Assembly (NCBI RefSeq): GCF_017876395.1
Contig: NZ_JAGINX010000001.1
Location: 1,488,001-1,552,000, forward strand
Direction: 5' to 3'
Source of the DNA: Nesterenkonia lacusekhoensis
Lineage (GTDB): Bacteria > Actinomycetota > Actinomycetes > Actinomycetales > Micrococcaceae
DNA: 64,000 nucleotides
A model generated the notes under the pieces. The model saw only the letters and a program-made list of their open reading frames with translations, had not been told where the DNA came from and ran no database searches. Every line of letters begins with the position of its first letter. Position 1 is the first letter of the stretch. Below are positions 1-8,944 of the stretch, piece by piece. A program made the translations under genes and the position numbers.

Positions 1-608
<608 letters not shown>

Positions 609-625
609 TCAGTTCGTCTTGCTGA

Positions 626-1189
626 CTATTGCAGGGTTGAGCGCAGTGCACGGTCGGTCATGGACTTCGAGCCGCGGCTGATCGCGAGCGTCCCGGAACG
701 GACGATCTCGCGCACGCCGTAGGGCTCGAGGACCTCGAGCAGTGCGTTGAGCTTATCGGGAGCGCCGGTGGCCTCGATGGTGAGAGAGTCCACGGAGACG
801 TCCACGATCTTGGCGCGGAAGAGATCCACAGCCTGGGTCACCTGCAGACGGGTCGGCGAGTCGGCCTTGACCTTGATCAGCAGGTGATCGCGCTGGACCG
901 AGTTCTCCGGTGCCAGCTCGATGATCTTGATGACGTTGATGAGCTTGTTGAGCTGTTTGGTGATCTGCTCGAGAAGCTCGGCGTCGGCATCCACCACCAC
1001 GGTGATGCGGGAGAGGCCGTCGATCTCCGAAGGCCCCACGGCGAGGGAATGGATGTTGAAGGCGCGGCGGGAGAAGAGTCCGGAGACCTTCGAGAGCACG
1101 CCCGGAACGTCTTCGACCAGCACGGAGAGGGTGCGGCGCTGGACCGCCCCCGGGGCCGGGGAGCCTTCACTCTGATTCACAGCACTCAC
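626..1189 (-). CDS. ilvN: Acetolactate synthase small (regulatory) subunit
   Basis: Regulatory subunit of acetohydroxyacid synthase; it binds valine through ACT domains and activates and feedback-inhibits the large subunit. The 187-residue protein has an N-terminal ACT domain (about residues 20-95, LSVLVEDVPGVLSKVSGLFS) and the usual C-terminal ALS_ss domain (RDHLLIKVKADSPTRLQV onward). The GTG start is preceded by GGAGGAATAAG, and only one base separates it from the ilvB stop, so translation is probably coupled. Family length is typically 160-180, so this is full length. Confidence 0.96.
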   Translation of the reverse strand: MSAVNQSEGSPAPGAVQRRTLSVLVEDVPGVLSKVSGLFSRRAFNIHSLAVGPSEIDGLSRITVVVDADAELLEQITKQLNKLINVIKIIELAPENSVQRDHLLIKVKADSPTRLQVTQAVDLFRAKIVDVSVDSLTIEATGAPDKLNALLEVLEPYGVREIVRSGTLAISRGSKSMTDRALRSTLQ

Positions 1190-1190
1190 C

Positions 1191-3014
1191 TTATTCCTCC
1201 TCGTCGAAGTCGGGCGTCATATTTCTGGCGACCTGGATGTCACTGTTGCTGACTCCGGCGGGGACCATGGGCCAGACCATGGAGTCGCGGCTGACCACGA
1301 AGTCCACGACCACGGGTCGGTCGTTGATGGCCATAGCCTGGGCGATGACGTCGTCGAGGTCCTCCTCCCGCTCACAGCGCAGCCCCACGCAGCCGTAGGC
1401 CTCGGCCAGCCGGACGAAGTCAGGGATGCGCACGACCTCGTCACCGTCGGGGTTCAACGCTGTGTTCAGGTCCGTGTTGGAGTAGCGGGACTCGTAGAAC
1501 AGGGTCTGCCACTGCCGGACCATTCCCAGGGAGGAGTTGTTGATCACAGCCACTTTGATCGGGATGTTGTTGATCGCGCAGGTGGCCAGCTCCTGGTTGG
1601 TCATCTGGAAGCAACCGTCGCCGTCGATGGCCCAGACGGTGCGCTCGGGATTCCCGACGGCGGCACCCATGGCTGCGGGCACGGAGTAGCCCATCGTGCC
1701 CAGACCGCCCGAGTTCAGCCACTGGCGCGGACGCTCGTAGCGGATGAACTGTGCCGCCCACATCTGGTGCTGCCCGACGCCGGCCACATAGGCCGCCTCC
1801 GGACCGGCGGCCTCACCGATCTTCTGGATGACCTGCTGCGGGGCGATGTTGCCGTCCTCCGGCGGGGTCCACCCCAGCGGGTAGGTGTCGCGGATGCGGC
1901 TGAGCTGGCGCCACCAGGGGCTCAGGTCCGGCTCTCCGGCCTGGGCGGTGACATCTTCGTAGGCGACCTTCAGCTCAGGGACGATCTCCTTGAGGGAACC
2001 GACGATCGGCACATCGGCCGAACGGTTCTTGGAGATCTCCGCAGGGTCCACATCCGCGTGGATGACCTTGGCCTCGGGGGCGAAGCTGTCCAGCTGACCG
2101 GTGACACGGTCGTCGAAGCGTGCGCCCAGGGTGATCAGCAGATCCGCCTTCTGCAGGGCGGCCACAGCAGAGACCGCCCCATGCATGCCCGGCATGCCCA
2201 CGTTGAGCTCGTGGGAGTCGGGGAAGGCGCCGCGGGCCATCAGGGTGTTGACCACGGGGGCGCCCACCGTCTCGGCGAGCTCGCGGAACTCCTCTGCGGC
2301 CTCGGCTTTGATCATGCCGCCGCCGATGTAGAACACCGGGCGTCGGCTGGCCTGGATCAGCTTGGCCGCCTCCCGGACCTGCTTGGCATGGCCGCGGGTC
2401 ACCGGCTTATAGCCGTTGAGCTCCAGCTTCGGCGGCCAGGAGAAGGTGGTCCTGGCCGTCTGCGCCGATTTGGTGATGTCCACCAGCACCGGGCCCGGAC
2501 GTCCGGAGGAGGCCAGGTGGAACGCCTCAGCCATGACCTGTGGGATGTCATCGGCGTCGGTCACCAGGAAGGCGTGCTTGGTGATCGGCTGGGCGATGCC
2601 GACGATGTCCGCCTCCTGGAAGGCGTCGGTGCCGATCACCTGGGCGTTGACCTGCCCGGTGATCGCCACCATCGGCACCGAGTCCATATTCGCGTCGGCC
2701 AGCGGAGTCACCAGGTTGGTGGCTCCGGGGCCGGAGGTGGCGAAGCACACGCCCACCTCTCCGGTCACCATGGCGTAGCCCTGGGCGGCATGGCCGGCGC
2801 CCTGCTCATGACGGACCAGCACATGGTTGATCTCCGAGGAGTCCATGAGCGGATCGTAGGTGGGCAGGATGGCTCCGCCGGGGATGCCGAAGACATCGGT
2901 CACCCCGAGCTCCTCCAGGCTGCGGATGATGGCCTGGGAGCCGGTGACCTCTTCGGGCGCTACGGTGCGCCCTGGGCCGTAGAGCCGTGCATCGGCGGTG
3001 GTGGTGGTCAACAT
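1191..3014 (-). CDS. ilvB: Acetolactate synthase large (catalytic) subunit
   Basis: ThDP-dependent enzyme condensing two pyruvates, or pyruvate with 2-oxobutyrate, at the start of branched-chain amino acid synthesis. The frame gives 607 residues with the [14 protein letters not shown]-terminal block, the catalytic Glu in [15 protein letters not shown], a central FAD/structural domain and the ThDP motif GDGCFQ...NN near the C terminus. The frame is open upstream to 3104, but the ATG at 3014 has a GAGG 4 nt before it, and the upstream part lies in the attenuator, so 3014 is preferred. It is transcribed with ilvN and ilvC. Confidence 0.95.
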   Translation of the reverse strand: MLTTTTADARLYGPGRTVAPEEVTGSQAIIRSLEELGVTDVFGIPGGAILPTYDPLMDSSEINHVLVRHEQGAGHAAQGYAMVTGEVGVCFATSGPGATNLVTPLADANMDSVPMVAITGQVNAQVIGTDAFQEADIVGIAQPITKHAFLVTDADDIPQVMAEAFHLASSGRPGPVLVDITKSAQTARTTFSWPPKLELNGYKPVTRGHAKQVREAAKLIQASRRPVFYIGGGMIKAEAAEEFRELAETVGAPVVNTLMARGAFPDSHELNVGMPGMHGAVSAVAALQKADLLITLGARFDDRVTGQLDSFAPEAKVIHADVDPAEISKNRSADVPIVGSLKEIVPELKVAYEDVTAQAGEPDLSPWWRQLSRIRDTYPLGWTPPEDGNIAPQQVIQKIGEAAGPEAAYVAGVGQHQMWAAQFIRYERPRQWLNSGGLGTMGYSVPAAMGAAVGNPERTVWAIDGDGCFQMTNQELATCAINNIPIKVAVINNSSLGMVRQWQTLFYESRYSNTDLNTALNPDGDEVVRIPDFVRLAEAYGCVGLRCEREEDLDDVIAQAMAINDRPVVVDFVVSRDSMVWPMVPAGVSNSDIQVARNMTPDFDEEE

Positions 3015-3045
3015 AGCCTCAATCCCTATCTGCCCCTGCACAGAC

Positions 3046-3091
3046 GAAACCCCGGCTGTCGGAGTCCCTGTCAGGGGCCCTCGTGCCGGGG
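3046..3091 (-). terminator. ilv attenuator terminator hairpin
   Basis: On the minus strand CCCCGGC (3085-3091) pairs with GCCGGGG (3050-3056) and is followed by TTT; an inner CCCT/AGGG stem sits between them. A second copy of GCCGGGG at 3138-3144, inside the 3' arm of the hairpin (3128-3160) overlapping the leader peptide, can pair with the same CCCCGGC. These are the two exclusive structures expected of a transcription attenuator (2:3 antiterminator versus 3:4 terminator). Hand-folded, no energy calculation. Confidence 0.75.
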
Positions 3092-3132
3092 TGAACGATC
3101 GCAAGCGCGTCAGAGCATGTGCAGCGGACCGT

Positions 3133-3186
3133 TCATTCCCCGGCGGGGGAAATGACGGGTACCACTACGACTAGCTGCTGGCGCAT
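3133..3186 (-). CDS. ilv operon leader peptide (17 residues)
   Basis: Short ORF reading [17 protein letters not shown]. Seven of the eight codons from Leu5 to Ile12 are for branched-chain residues (one Leu CTA, five Val, one Ile ATT). Ribosome stalling here when valine, leucine or isoleucine tRNAs are uncharged would free downstream ilvB from termination. The ORF overlaps the first attenuator hairpin (3128-3160). The ATG lies about 7 nt after a -10 element, so the mRNA is probably leaderless. An in-frame ATG four codons upstream lies inside the -10 element and is unlikely. C. glutamicum ilvBNC is known to use leader-peptide attenuation; the homology here is functional inference. Confidence 0.8.
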   Translation of the reverse strand: MRQQLVVVVPVISPAGE

Positions 3187-3193
3187 GACCCCG

Positions 3194-3222
3194 ATCATTC
3201 CCGCAGGTGTGATACGTGTCAA
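3194..3222 (-). promoter_or_regulatory. Promoter of the ilv leader/ilvBNC operon
   Basis: A perfect -35 TTGACA (3217-3222), a 17-nt spacer and the -10 AATGAT (3194-3199) lie on the minus strand. The predicted start falls at about 3186-3187, on the first base of the leader peptide ATG. Confidence 0.7.
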
Positions 3223-3284
3223 CACCCGGCATGGGCGTCTCATGATGTGGACCTGGCGGTCCCAATGCTGGGCGGCCGGGCCGC

Positions 3285-5042
3285 TCAGCCGCAGTAGGCG
3301 CCCTCTGCGGCCGAGCGGACCAGCTTGGCGTATTTGCCCAGCACGCCGGTGGTGACATACGGCGGCAGGGGCTTCCAGTCCGGGGTCTGACGCCGGGCCT
3401 GGAGCACGGTCTCCTCCACCAGCAGCTCGATGCTGCGTCCGGCGATGTCCACCCGGATGGGGTCTCCGTCGGCGATGTAGGCGATGGGGCCGCCGTCCAC
3501 AGCCTCAGGGGCGATATGCCCGATGCACAGTCCTGTGGTCCCGCCCGAGAAGCGGCCATCGGTGATCAGCAGGACATCCTTGCCCAGGCCCGCGCCCTTG
3601 ATGGCACCGGTGATGGCCAGCATCTCGCGCATCCCTGGCCCACCCTTGGGGCCCTCATAGCGGATGACCACGACGTCGCCGGGCTGGATCCTGTTCTCCT
3701 CCAGAGCCTTCAGCGCAGCCTGCTCCCGCTCAAAGACCCGGGCGGTGCCCTCGAAGACGTCGGCGTCGAAGCCGGCGGACTTCACCACGGCTCCCTCGGG
3801 GGCCAGCGAACCGTGCAGCACGGCGATGCCGCCGTTGCGGTGCATGGGGCTGTTCAGGCTGCGGATGATGGTGCCGTCGATGTCCGGCGGGTTGATGGCC
3901 TCCAGGTTCTCCGCCACCGTCTTGCCGGTCACGGTCAGCGCGTCGCCGTGGATGAGTCCCGCGTCCAGCAGCGCGCGCATGACCACCGGCACTCCCCCGA
4001 CCTTATCCACATCGGCCATGACGTGCTGACCGAATGGCTTGAGGTCGCCGAGGTGCGGAACCTGATCGGCGATGCGGTTGAAGTCCTCGAGCTGCAGGTC
4101 CACTCCGGCCTCGCGGGCGATGGCGAGCAGATGCAGGACTGCGTTGGTGGAGCCGCCGAAGGCCATGGTCACCGCGATGGCGTTCTCGAAGGCCTTCTTG
4201 GTCAGGATGTCTCCGCTGGTGATGCCCTTGCGCAGCAGCTCCACCACGGCCTCGCCGGCCTTGTGGGCGTAGTAGTCGCGGCGCCGGTCAGCCGAGGGCG
4301 GCGCGGCCGAGCCGGGCAGCGACATGCCCAGGGCCTCACCGATGCAGGCCATGGTGTTGGCGGTGTACATCCCGCCGCAGGCGCCCTCGCCGGGGCAGAT
4401 GGCGCGTTCGATGACGCCCAGATCGGCCTCACTCATCGTGCCTCGGGCGCAGGCGCCCACGGCCTCGAAGGCGTCGATGAGGGTGACCTCCTTCTCCGAG
4501 CCGTCGGAGAAGCGGGCGGTGCCGGGCATGATGGAGCCGGCGTAGAGGAAGACGCTGGAGAGGTTCAGCCGGGCCGCGGCCATCAGCATCCCCGGCAGGG
4601 ACTTGTCACAGCCGGCCAGCAGGATGGAGCCGTCCAGGCGCTCGGCCTCCATGACGGTCTCCACCGAGTCGGCGATGACCTCTCGGGAGACCAGGGAATA
4701 GTGCATGCCCTCATGACCCATGGAGATGCCGTCGGAGACAGAGATCGTGCCGAACTCCAGCGGGTATCCCCCGCCGGCGTGCACACCCTCCTTGGACGCC
4801 TTGGCCAGGCGATCCAGGGAGAGATTGCAGGGCGTGATCTCGTTCCAGGAGCTGGCGATGCCGATCTGGGCCTTGGACCAGTCGTCGTCGCCCATGCCGA
4901 CGGCTCGCAGCATGCCGCGGGCCGGTGCCCGGGTGTAGCCGTCGGTCACCTGCCAGCTGCGCGGCTTCTCCGGCGAGGAGGGCCCGGTGACAGGGGTGGG
5001 AGGGGTGAACGGTGCTGTGGACTCTGGGGTGCTCTCGGCCAT
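3285..5042 (-). CDS. ilvD: Dihydroxy-acid dehydratase
   Basis: Iron-sulfur dehydratase making 2-keto acids from dihydroxy acids, the third common step of branched-chain synthesis. The 585-residue protein has the three cluster cysteines in [19 protein letters not shown] and [15 protein letters not shown], plus the C-terminal [17 protein letters not shown] block. A Pro/Thr-rich N-terminal extension of about 30 residues precedes the conserved region. It sits upstream of the ilv attenuator in the same orientation, so its own expression is not obviously attenuated. It starts 16 nt after pdtaR. Confidence 0.97.
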   Translation of the reverse strand: MAESTPESTAPFTPPTPVTGPSSPEKPRSWQVTDGYTRAPARGMLRAVGMGDDDWSKAQIGIASSWNEITPCNLSLDRLAKASKEGVHAGGGYPLEFGTISVSDGISMGHEGMHYSLVSREVIADSVETVMEAERLDGSILLAGCDKSLPGMLMAAARLNLSSVFLYAGSIMPGTARFSDGSEKEVTLIDAFEAVGACARGTMSEADLGVIERAICPGEGACGGMYTANTMACIGEALGMSLPGSAAPPSADRRRDYYAHKAGEAVVELLRKGITSGDILTKKAFENAIAVTMAFGGSTNAVLHLLAIAREAGVDLQLEDFNRIADQVPHLGDLKPFGQHVMADVDKVGGVPVVMRALLDAGLIHGDALTVTGKTVAENLEAINPPDIDGTIIRSLNSPMHRNGGIAVLHGSLAPEGAVVKSAGFDADVFEGTARVFEREQAALKALEENRIQPGDVVVIRYEGPKGGPGMREMLAITGAIKGAGLGKDVLLITDGRFSGGTTGLCIGHIAPEAVDGGPIAYIADGDPIRVDIAGRSIELLVEETVLQARRQTPDWKPLPPYVTTGVLGKYAKLVRSAAEGAYCG

Positions 5043-5058
5043 AGGCCGATTCTATCCC

Positions 5059-5691
5059 TCAGCCCATCTGGTCGATGACAGTCTCCGCAACTTCTCGCAT
5101 AGAGAGACGCCGATCCATCGAGGTCTTCTGGATCCAGCGGAAGGCCTCCGGCTCGGAGAGCCCCATCTTGGTGGTCAGCACCGATTTGGCACGGTCCACC
5201 AGCTTGCGGGTCTCGAACTTATCGGCCAGGGAGGTGACCTCCTCCTCCAGCGCTCGGATCTCGTCGAAACGGGCCGCGGCCACCTCGATGGCCGGGATCA
5301 GATCGTTCTCGCTGAAGGGCTTGACCACATAGGCCATCGCTCCGGCCTCGCGAGCCGATTCCACCAGGTCGCGCTGGGAGAATGCGGTGAGCATGACCAC
5401 CGGAGCGATCCGCTCCTCGGCGATGGCCTTGGCAGCTGTGATGCCGTCCATGACAGGCATCTTCACGTCCATGACCACCAGGTCCGGCGTGGTCTCGCGA
5501 GCGAGCTCCACCGCCTTCTCCCCGTTGTCCGCCTCCCCGACGACCTCGTATCCGGCGCCGGTGAGGATCTCGACGATGTCGAGGCGGATCAGCGTCTCGT
5601 CCTCGGCGACGAGGACCCGGCGGCCCTGCGGTGCCTCGCCCTCAGGGACGGCGTCTTCGGAAGCCGGAGCTTCCTGCTGGTCTTCGGTCAC
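5059..5691 (-). CDS. pdtaR: Two-component response regulator with ANTAR RNA-binding domain (PdtaR family)
   Basis: Cytoplasmic response regulator of 210 residues: receiver domain about residues 25-140 (VLVAEDETLIRLDI, phospho-acceptor Asp in LVVMDVKMPVMDG, LTAFSQ, VVKPF), then a helical linker and a C-terminal ANTAR domain (AKSVLTTKMGLSEPEAFRWI...). ANTAR proteins bind paired RNA hairpins and prevent transcription termination. The frame runs into the tRNA-Leu gene; the GTG at 5691 with AGGAG 6 nt upstream is the likely start. The cognate sensor kinase (PdtaS) is not in the window. The 16-nt gap to ilvD suggests possible co-transcription. Confidence 0.93.
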   Translation of the reverse strand: MTEDQQEAPASEDAVPEGEAPQGRRVLVAEDETLIRLDIVEILTGAGYEVVGEADNGEKAVELARETTPDLVVMDVKMPVMDGITAAKAIAEERIAPVVMLTAFSQRDLVESAREAGAMAYVVKPFSENDLIPAIEVAAARFDEIRALEEEVTSLADKFETRKLVDRAKSVLTTKMGLSEPEAFRWIQKTSMDRRLSMREVAETVIDQMG

Positions 5692-5720
5692 AGTTCTCCT
5701 TCGGTCTGCGTGGCAGTCGG

Positions 5721-5801
5721 TGCCCGAAGTGGGACTCGAACCCACACACCTGAGGTACTCGATTTTGAGTCGAGCGCGTCTACCGATTCCGCCATTCGGG
5801 C
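5721..5801 (-). tRNA. tRNA-Leu (anticodon CAA)
   Basis: The 81-nt cloverleaf has acceptor GCCCGAA/TTCGGGC, anticodon stem CTCGA/TCGAG with loop CTCAAAA, a variable-arm stem ACCT/AGGT and T-arm GTGGG TTCGAGT CCCAC. The long variable arm is expected for a class II tRNA. The 3' CCA is not encoded. Confidence 0.96.
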
Positions 5802-5807
5802 ATGAAG

Positions 5808-5839
5808 CTCTCCCAGCATAGCGCGAGATGCTGGGAGAG
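5808..5839 (-). terminator. Intrinsic-type hairpin after pyk
   Basis: A perfect 12-bp inverted repeat (CTCTCCCAGCAT / ATGCTGGGAGAG) with an 8-nt loop begins 24 nt after the pyk stop and just before tRNA-Leu. There is no long U tract. It probably terminates pyk and insulates the tRNA. Confidence 0.65.
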
Positions 5840-5862
5840 GCTCAATCAGCTGTTCTGCTGAA

Positions 5863-7380
5863 CTACCGAGCGCTGGAGGCGCTCTGCGCCGGCCAGGGAC
5901 CCACCGGCTCCTTGTTCGGAGGCGGCACATCGCCGCGACGCAGCGACTCGATGTCCTGATGCTCGGGCAGGTCGCCGATGCGGTGGACCTTGAGCATATT
6001 CGTGGTGCCGGCCTGGCCGGGAGGCGACCCGGCGGCGATGACCACCAGATCGTTCGGCTGAGCGATGCCCTCCTCGAGCAGCTGCTTGTCCACCTGGGCG
6101 GTCATCTCGTCGGTGTGACCGGCGAACTCCACCCAGCGGGGCTGCACACCCCAGCTCAGGCAGAGGCTGTTATGGGTGTGCTCCACGTGGGTGAAGGCGA
6201 AGACCGGCTGCTTCGGGCGCAGTCGGGACAGCCGCCGGGCCGAGTCGCCCGACCGGGTGAACGTGGCCAGGTAGTCGATGTCGAGGGTCTCGGCGATCTC
6301 GTTGGCCGCCCGGGTGATCGCACCGCCGCGGGTCTTGGGACGGGTGCCCAGCTGCGGGATGCGCTCCAGGCCCTTGTCCTCCGTGGTCCGGATGATGTTC
6401 GACATCGTCTCCACAGTGCGCACCGGATACTTGCCCACTGAGGTCTCCCCCGAGAGCATGACCGCATCGGCGCCGTCGAGGACTGCGTTGGCGCAGTCGG
6501 AGGCCTCCGCACGGGTGGGACGCGGGTTGTCGATCATCGACTCCAGGACCTGGGTCGCCACGATGACCGGCTTGGCCCAGCGGCGGGCGAGCTCCACGGC
6601 GCGCTTCTGCACCACCGGGACCTCCTCCAGCGGAAGCTCCACACCCAGATCGCCGCGGGCGACCATGATGGCGTCGAAGGCGTCCACGATGTCCTGCAGC
6701 GCGTCCACCGCCTGGGGCTTCTCGATCTTTGCGATGACGGGGACGCGACGGCCCTCCTCATCCATGATGCGGTGGACGGCCTCGATGTCGGCGGCATCGC
6801 GCACGAAGCTCAGCGCGATCATGTCGAAGCCGGTGCGCAGGGCCCAGCGCAGATCCTCCTCATCCTTCTCCGAGAGCGCGGGCACGGAGACGGCGACGCC
6901 GGGCAGGTTGATCCCCTTGTTGTTGGAGACCGGACCGGGTACGACCACCTCAGTGATCACCTCGGTGTCCGTGACCTCCAGGGCACGCAGGGAGACCTTG
7001 CCGTCGTCGATGAGCAGGGTGTCGCCGGGGGCGACGTCCTGGGTGAGGGTCTTCAGGGTCGTGGAGCAGCGCTCCTTGGTCCCCCTGATGTCCTCCGTGG
7101 TGATGGTGAACCGGTCGCCGACCGCCAACTCGTGCTTGGCGTCGTCTTCGAAGCGGCCCAGACGGATCTTCGGACCCTGCAGGTCAGCGAAGAGCGCCAC
7201 GGCCTTGCGCAGGTCCTTGGAGACCTCGCGCACCGCGTTGTAGGTCGCCTCGTGGACGGTGTAGTCGCCGTGGCTCATATTCACCCGTGCGACGTCGACG
7301 CCGGCTTCGATGAGCTGGCGGGTAGTCTCATAGCCGGCAGTTGCCGGCCCGAAGGTCGCGACGATCTTGGCGTGTCTCAT
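5863..7380 (-). CDS. pyk: Pyruvate kinase
   Basis: Last step of glycolysis: phosphoenolpyruvate + ADP to pyruvate + ATP. The 505 residues begin MRHAKIVATFGPAT, followed by ARVNMSHGDY, KIRLG, the active-site lysine and metal-ligand region VPVIAKIEKPQAVD, the ARGDLGVELPLEEVP motif and SGETSVGKYP, then a C-terminal regulatory domain. The ATG follows AAGGTGAGGC. Length is slightly above the usual 470-490 because of a short polar tail. It is a single gene with its own terminator. Confidence 0.97.
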   Translation of the reverse strand: MRHAKIVATFGPATAGYETTRQLIEAGVDVARVNMSHGDYTVHEATYNAVREVSKDLRKAVALFADLQGPKIRLGRFEDDAKHELAVGDRFTITTEDIRGTKERCSTTLKTLTQDVAPGDTLLIDDGKVSLRALEVTDTEVITEVVVPGPVSNNKGINLPGVAVSVPALSEKDEEDLRWALRTGFDMIALSFVRDAADIEAVHRIMDEEGRRVPVIAKIEKPQAVDALQDIVDAFDAIMVARGDLGVELPLEEVPVVQKRAVELARRWAKPVIVATQVLESMIDNPRPTRAEASDCANAVLDGADAVMLSGETSVGKYPVRTVETMSNIIRTTEDKGLERIPQLGTRPKTRGGAITRAANEIAETLDIDYLATFTRSGDSARRLSRLRPKQPVFAFTHVEHTHNSLCLSWGVQPRWVEFAGHTDEMTAQVDKQLLEEGIAQPNDLVVIAAGSPPGQAGTTNMLKVHRIGDLPEHQDIESLRRGDVPPPNKEPVGPWPAQSASSAR

Positions 7381-7477
7381 GCCTCACCTTGTCTTTTCCG
7401 GATTGCTTCTTCGAGGTGTGATGTCTCAGAAAGTTCCGGCACGACGCTGGGCCAGTGTGTCTTTCAGCACGAGCCTA

Positions 7478-8944
7478 TCAAGCAGACAGGGATATGGGTT
7501 GGTCGCTGGGCTTGACCGGAGCAGGAAGGCGGGAGGAACCTTCGAGGAACTCGTCGACCTCCTTCGCCGCGGCCCGACCCTCAGCGATAGCCCAGACCAC
7601 CAGGGATGCTCCACGGCCGGCGTCGCCGACGGTGAAGACTCCCTCGACATTGGTCTGATAGTCCTCGGCACGCTCGATGTTGCCGCGCTTGGCGAACTCC
7701 ACGTCCAGCTGAGGGCTCAACGTGTTCTGCTCGGCACCGGTGAAGCCCAGAGCCAGCAGGACCAGATCCGCGGGGATCTCCTTCTCCGTGCCCGGCTTGG
7801 GCGTGCGGGACCCGTCCGCGTTGTACTGGGTCTCAGCGACCTTCAGCGCGCGCACGTTGCCGTTCTCGTCGCCCAGGAACTCCACGGTGGAGGCCAGCCA
7901 CTGGACCTCGCCGCCCTCCTCATGGGCGCTGGAGACCTCGAAGACCCGCGGGTCCATGGGCCAGGGCTCATGCCCAGGACGTTCGGTGGGCAGCTCCTTG
8001 CCGATGGCCAGTGTGGTGACCGACTTCGCCCCGTGGCGGTGAGCGGTGCCGATGCAGTCAGCGCCGGTGTCGCCGCCGCCCAGGATGACCACATGCTTGT
8101 CCTGGGCGTGGATCTGGTCAGGGACCTCGTCTCCGGCCACCGCCTTATTGGACTGCACCAGGTACTCCATGGCGAAGTGCACACCGGTCAGGCCGCGGCC
8201 CGGCACCGGCAGATCCCGCGGAACCATGGCGCCGGTGGCCACGATCACGGCGTCGTAGCTCTCCCGCAGGGAGTCCCAGGTGATGTCGGTCCCGATCTCG
8301 GTGGAGGTGTAGAAGCGGGTGCCCTCTGCCTGCATCTGGTCGATGCGGAAGTCGACGTGCTGCTTCTCCATCTTGAAGTCCGGGATGCCGTAGCGCAGCA
8401 GGCCGCCCAGGCGGTCGTCGCGCTCGTAGACCGCGACCGTGTGCCCGGCGCGGGTCAGCTGCTGGGCGGCGGCAAGTCCGGCCGGGCCCGAGCCCACCAC
8501 TGCCACCGTCTTGCCGGTCAGGCGCTGAGGCAGGACCGGTTCCACATAGCCGCGGGAGATGGCCTCATCGGCGATCTCCACCTCCGACTGCTTGATGGTC
8601 ACCGCCGGCTGGTTGATGCCCAGCACGCAGGAGGTCTCGCACGGAGCGGGGCAGACCCGCCCGGTGAACTCCGGGAAGTTGTTGGTCATATGCAGCCGGG
8701 AGGAGGCCTCCTCCCACTGGTCCCGCCAGATCAGGTCGTTCCACTCCGGGATCAGGTTCCCCAGCGGGCAGCCGGTGTGGCAGAACGGGACGCCGCAGTC
8801 CATGCAGCGGCTGGCCTGGGTCTGGACCAGACCACGCTCGTTGCGCTCATAGACCTCGTTGAAGTCCATGATGCGCACCGGCACCGGGCGTGAGGGCCGG
8901 CTCTGCCGCTCACGATGTTTCAGAAAGCCGCGCGGATCAGCCAC
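7478..8944 (-). CDS. gltD: Glutamate synthase small subunit
   Basis: NADPH-dependent electron-input subunit of GOGAT, passing electrons to GltB to make two glutamates from glutamine and 2-oxoglutarate. In 488 residues it shows N-terminal cysteine clusters ([18 protein letters not shown] and [12 protein letters not shown]) for [4Fe-4S] centres, then FAD ([17 protein letters not shown]) and NADPH ([13 protein letters not shown]) Rossmann motifs. Start is GTG, overlapping the last 8 nt of gltB, with GGAGGTGA just upstream, so it is translationally coupled to gltB. Confidence 0.96.
   Translation of the reverse strand: MADPRGFLKHRERQSRPSRPVPVRIMDFNEVYERNERGLVQTQASRCMDCGVPFCHTGCPLGNLIPEWNDLIWRDQWEEASSRLHMTNNFPEFTGRVCPAPCETSCVLGINQPAVTIKQSEVEIADEAISRGYVEPVLPQRLTGKTVAVVGSGPAGLAAAQQLTRAGHTVAVYERDDRLGGLLRYGIPDFKMEKQHVDFRIDQMQAEGTRFYTSTEIGTDITWDSLRESYDAVIVATGAMVPRDLPVPGRGLTGVHFAMEYLVQSNKAVAGDEVPDQIHAQDKHVVILGGGDTGADCIGTAHRHGAKSVTTLAIGKELPTERPGHEPWPMDPRVFEVSSAHEEGGEVQWLASTVEFLGDENGNVRALKVAETQYNADGSRTPKPGTEKEIPADLVLLALGFTGAEQNTLSPQLDVEFAKRGNIERAEDYQTNVEGVFTVGDAGRGASLVVWAIAEGRAAAKEVDEFLEGSSRLPAPVKPSDQPISLSA

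Noticed and set aside
3015-3104. Longer ilvB start at 3104
   Set aside because: The extra residues translate the attenuator region and have no conserved sequence; ATG 3014 has a proper RBS.
3110-3136. Eight-codon [11 protein letters not shown] overlapping the ilv leader stop
   Set aside because: Few branched-chain codons and no own RBS; it overlaps the leader by ATGA and may be incidental, though coupling cannot be excluded.
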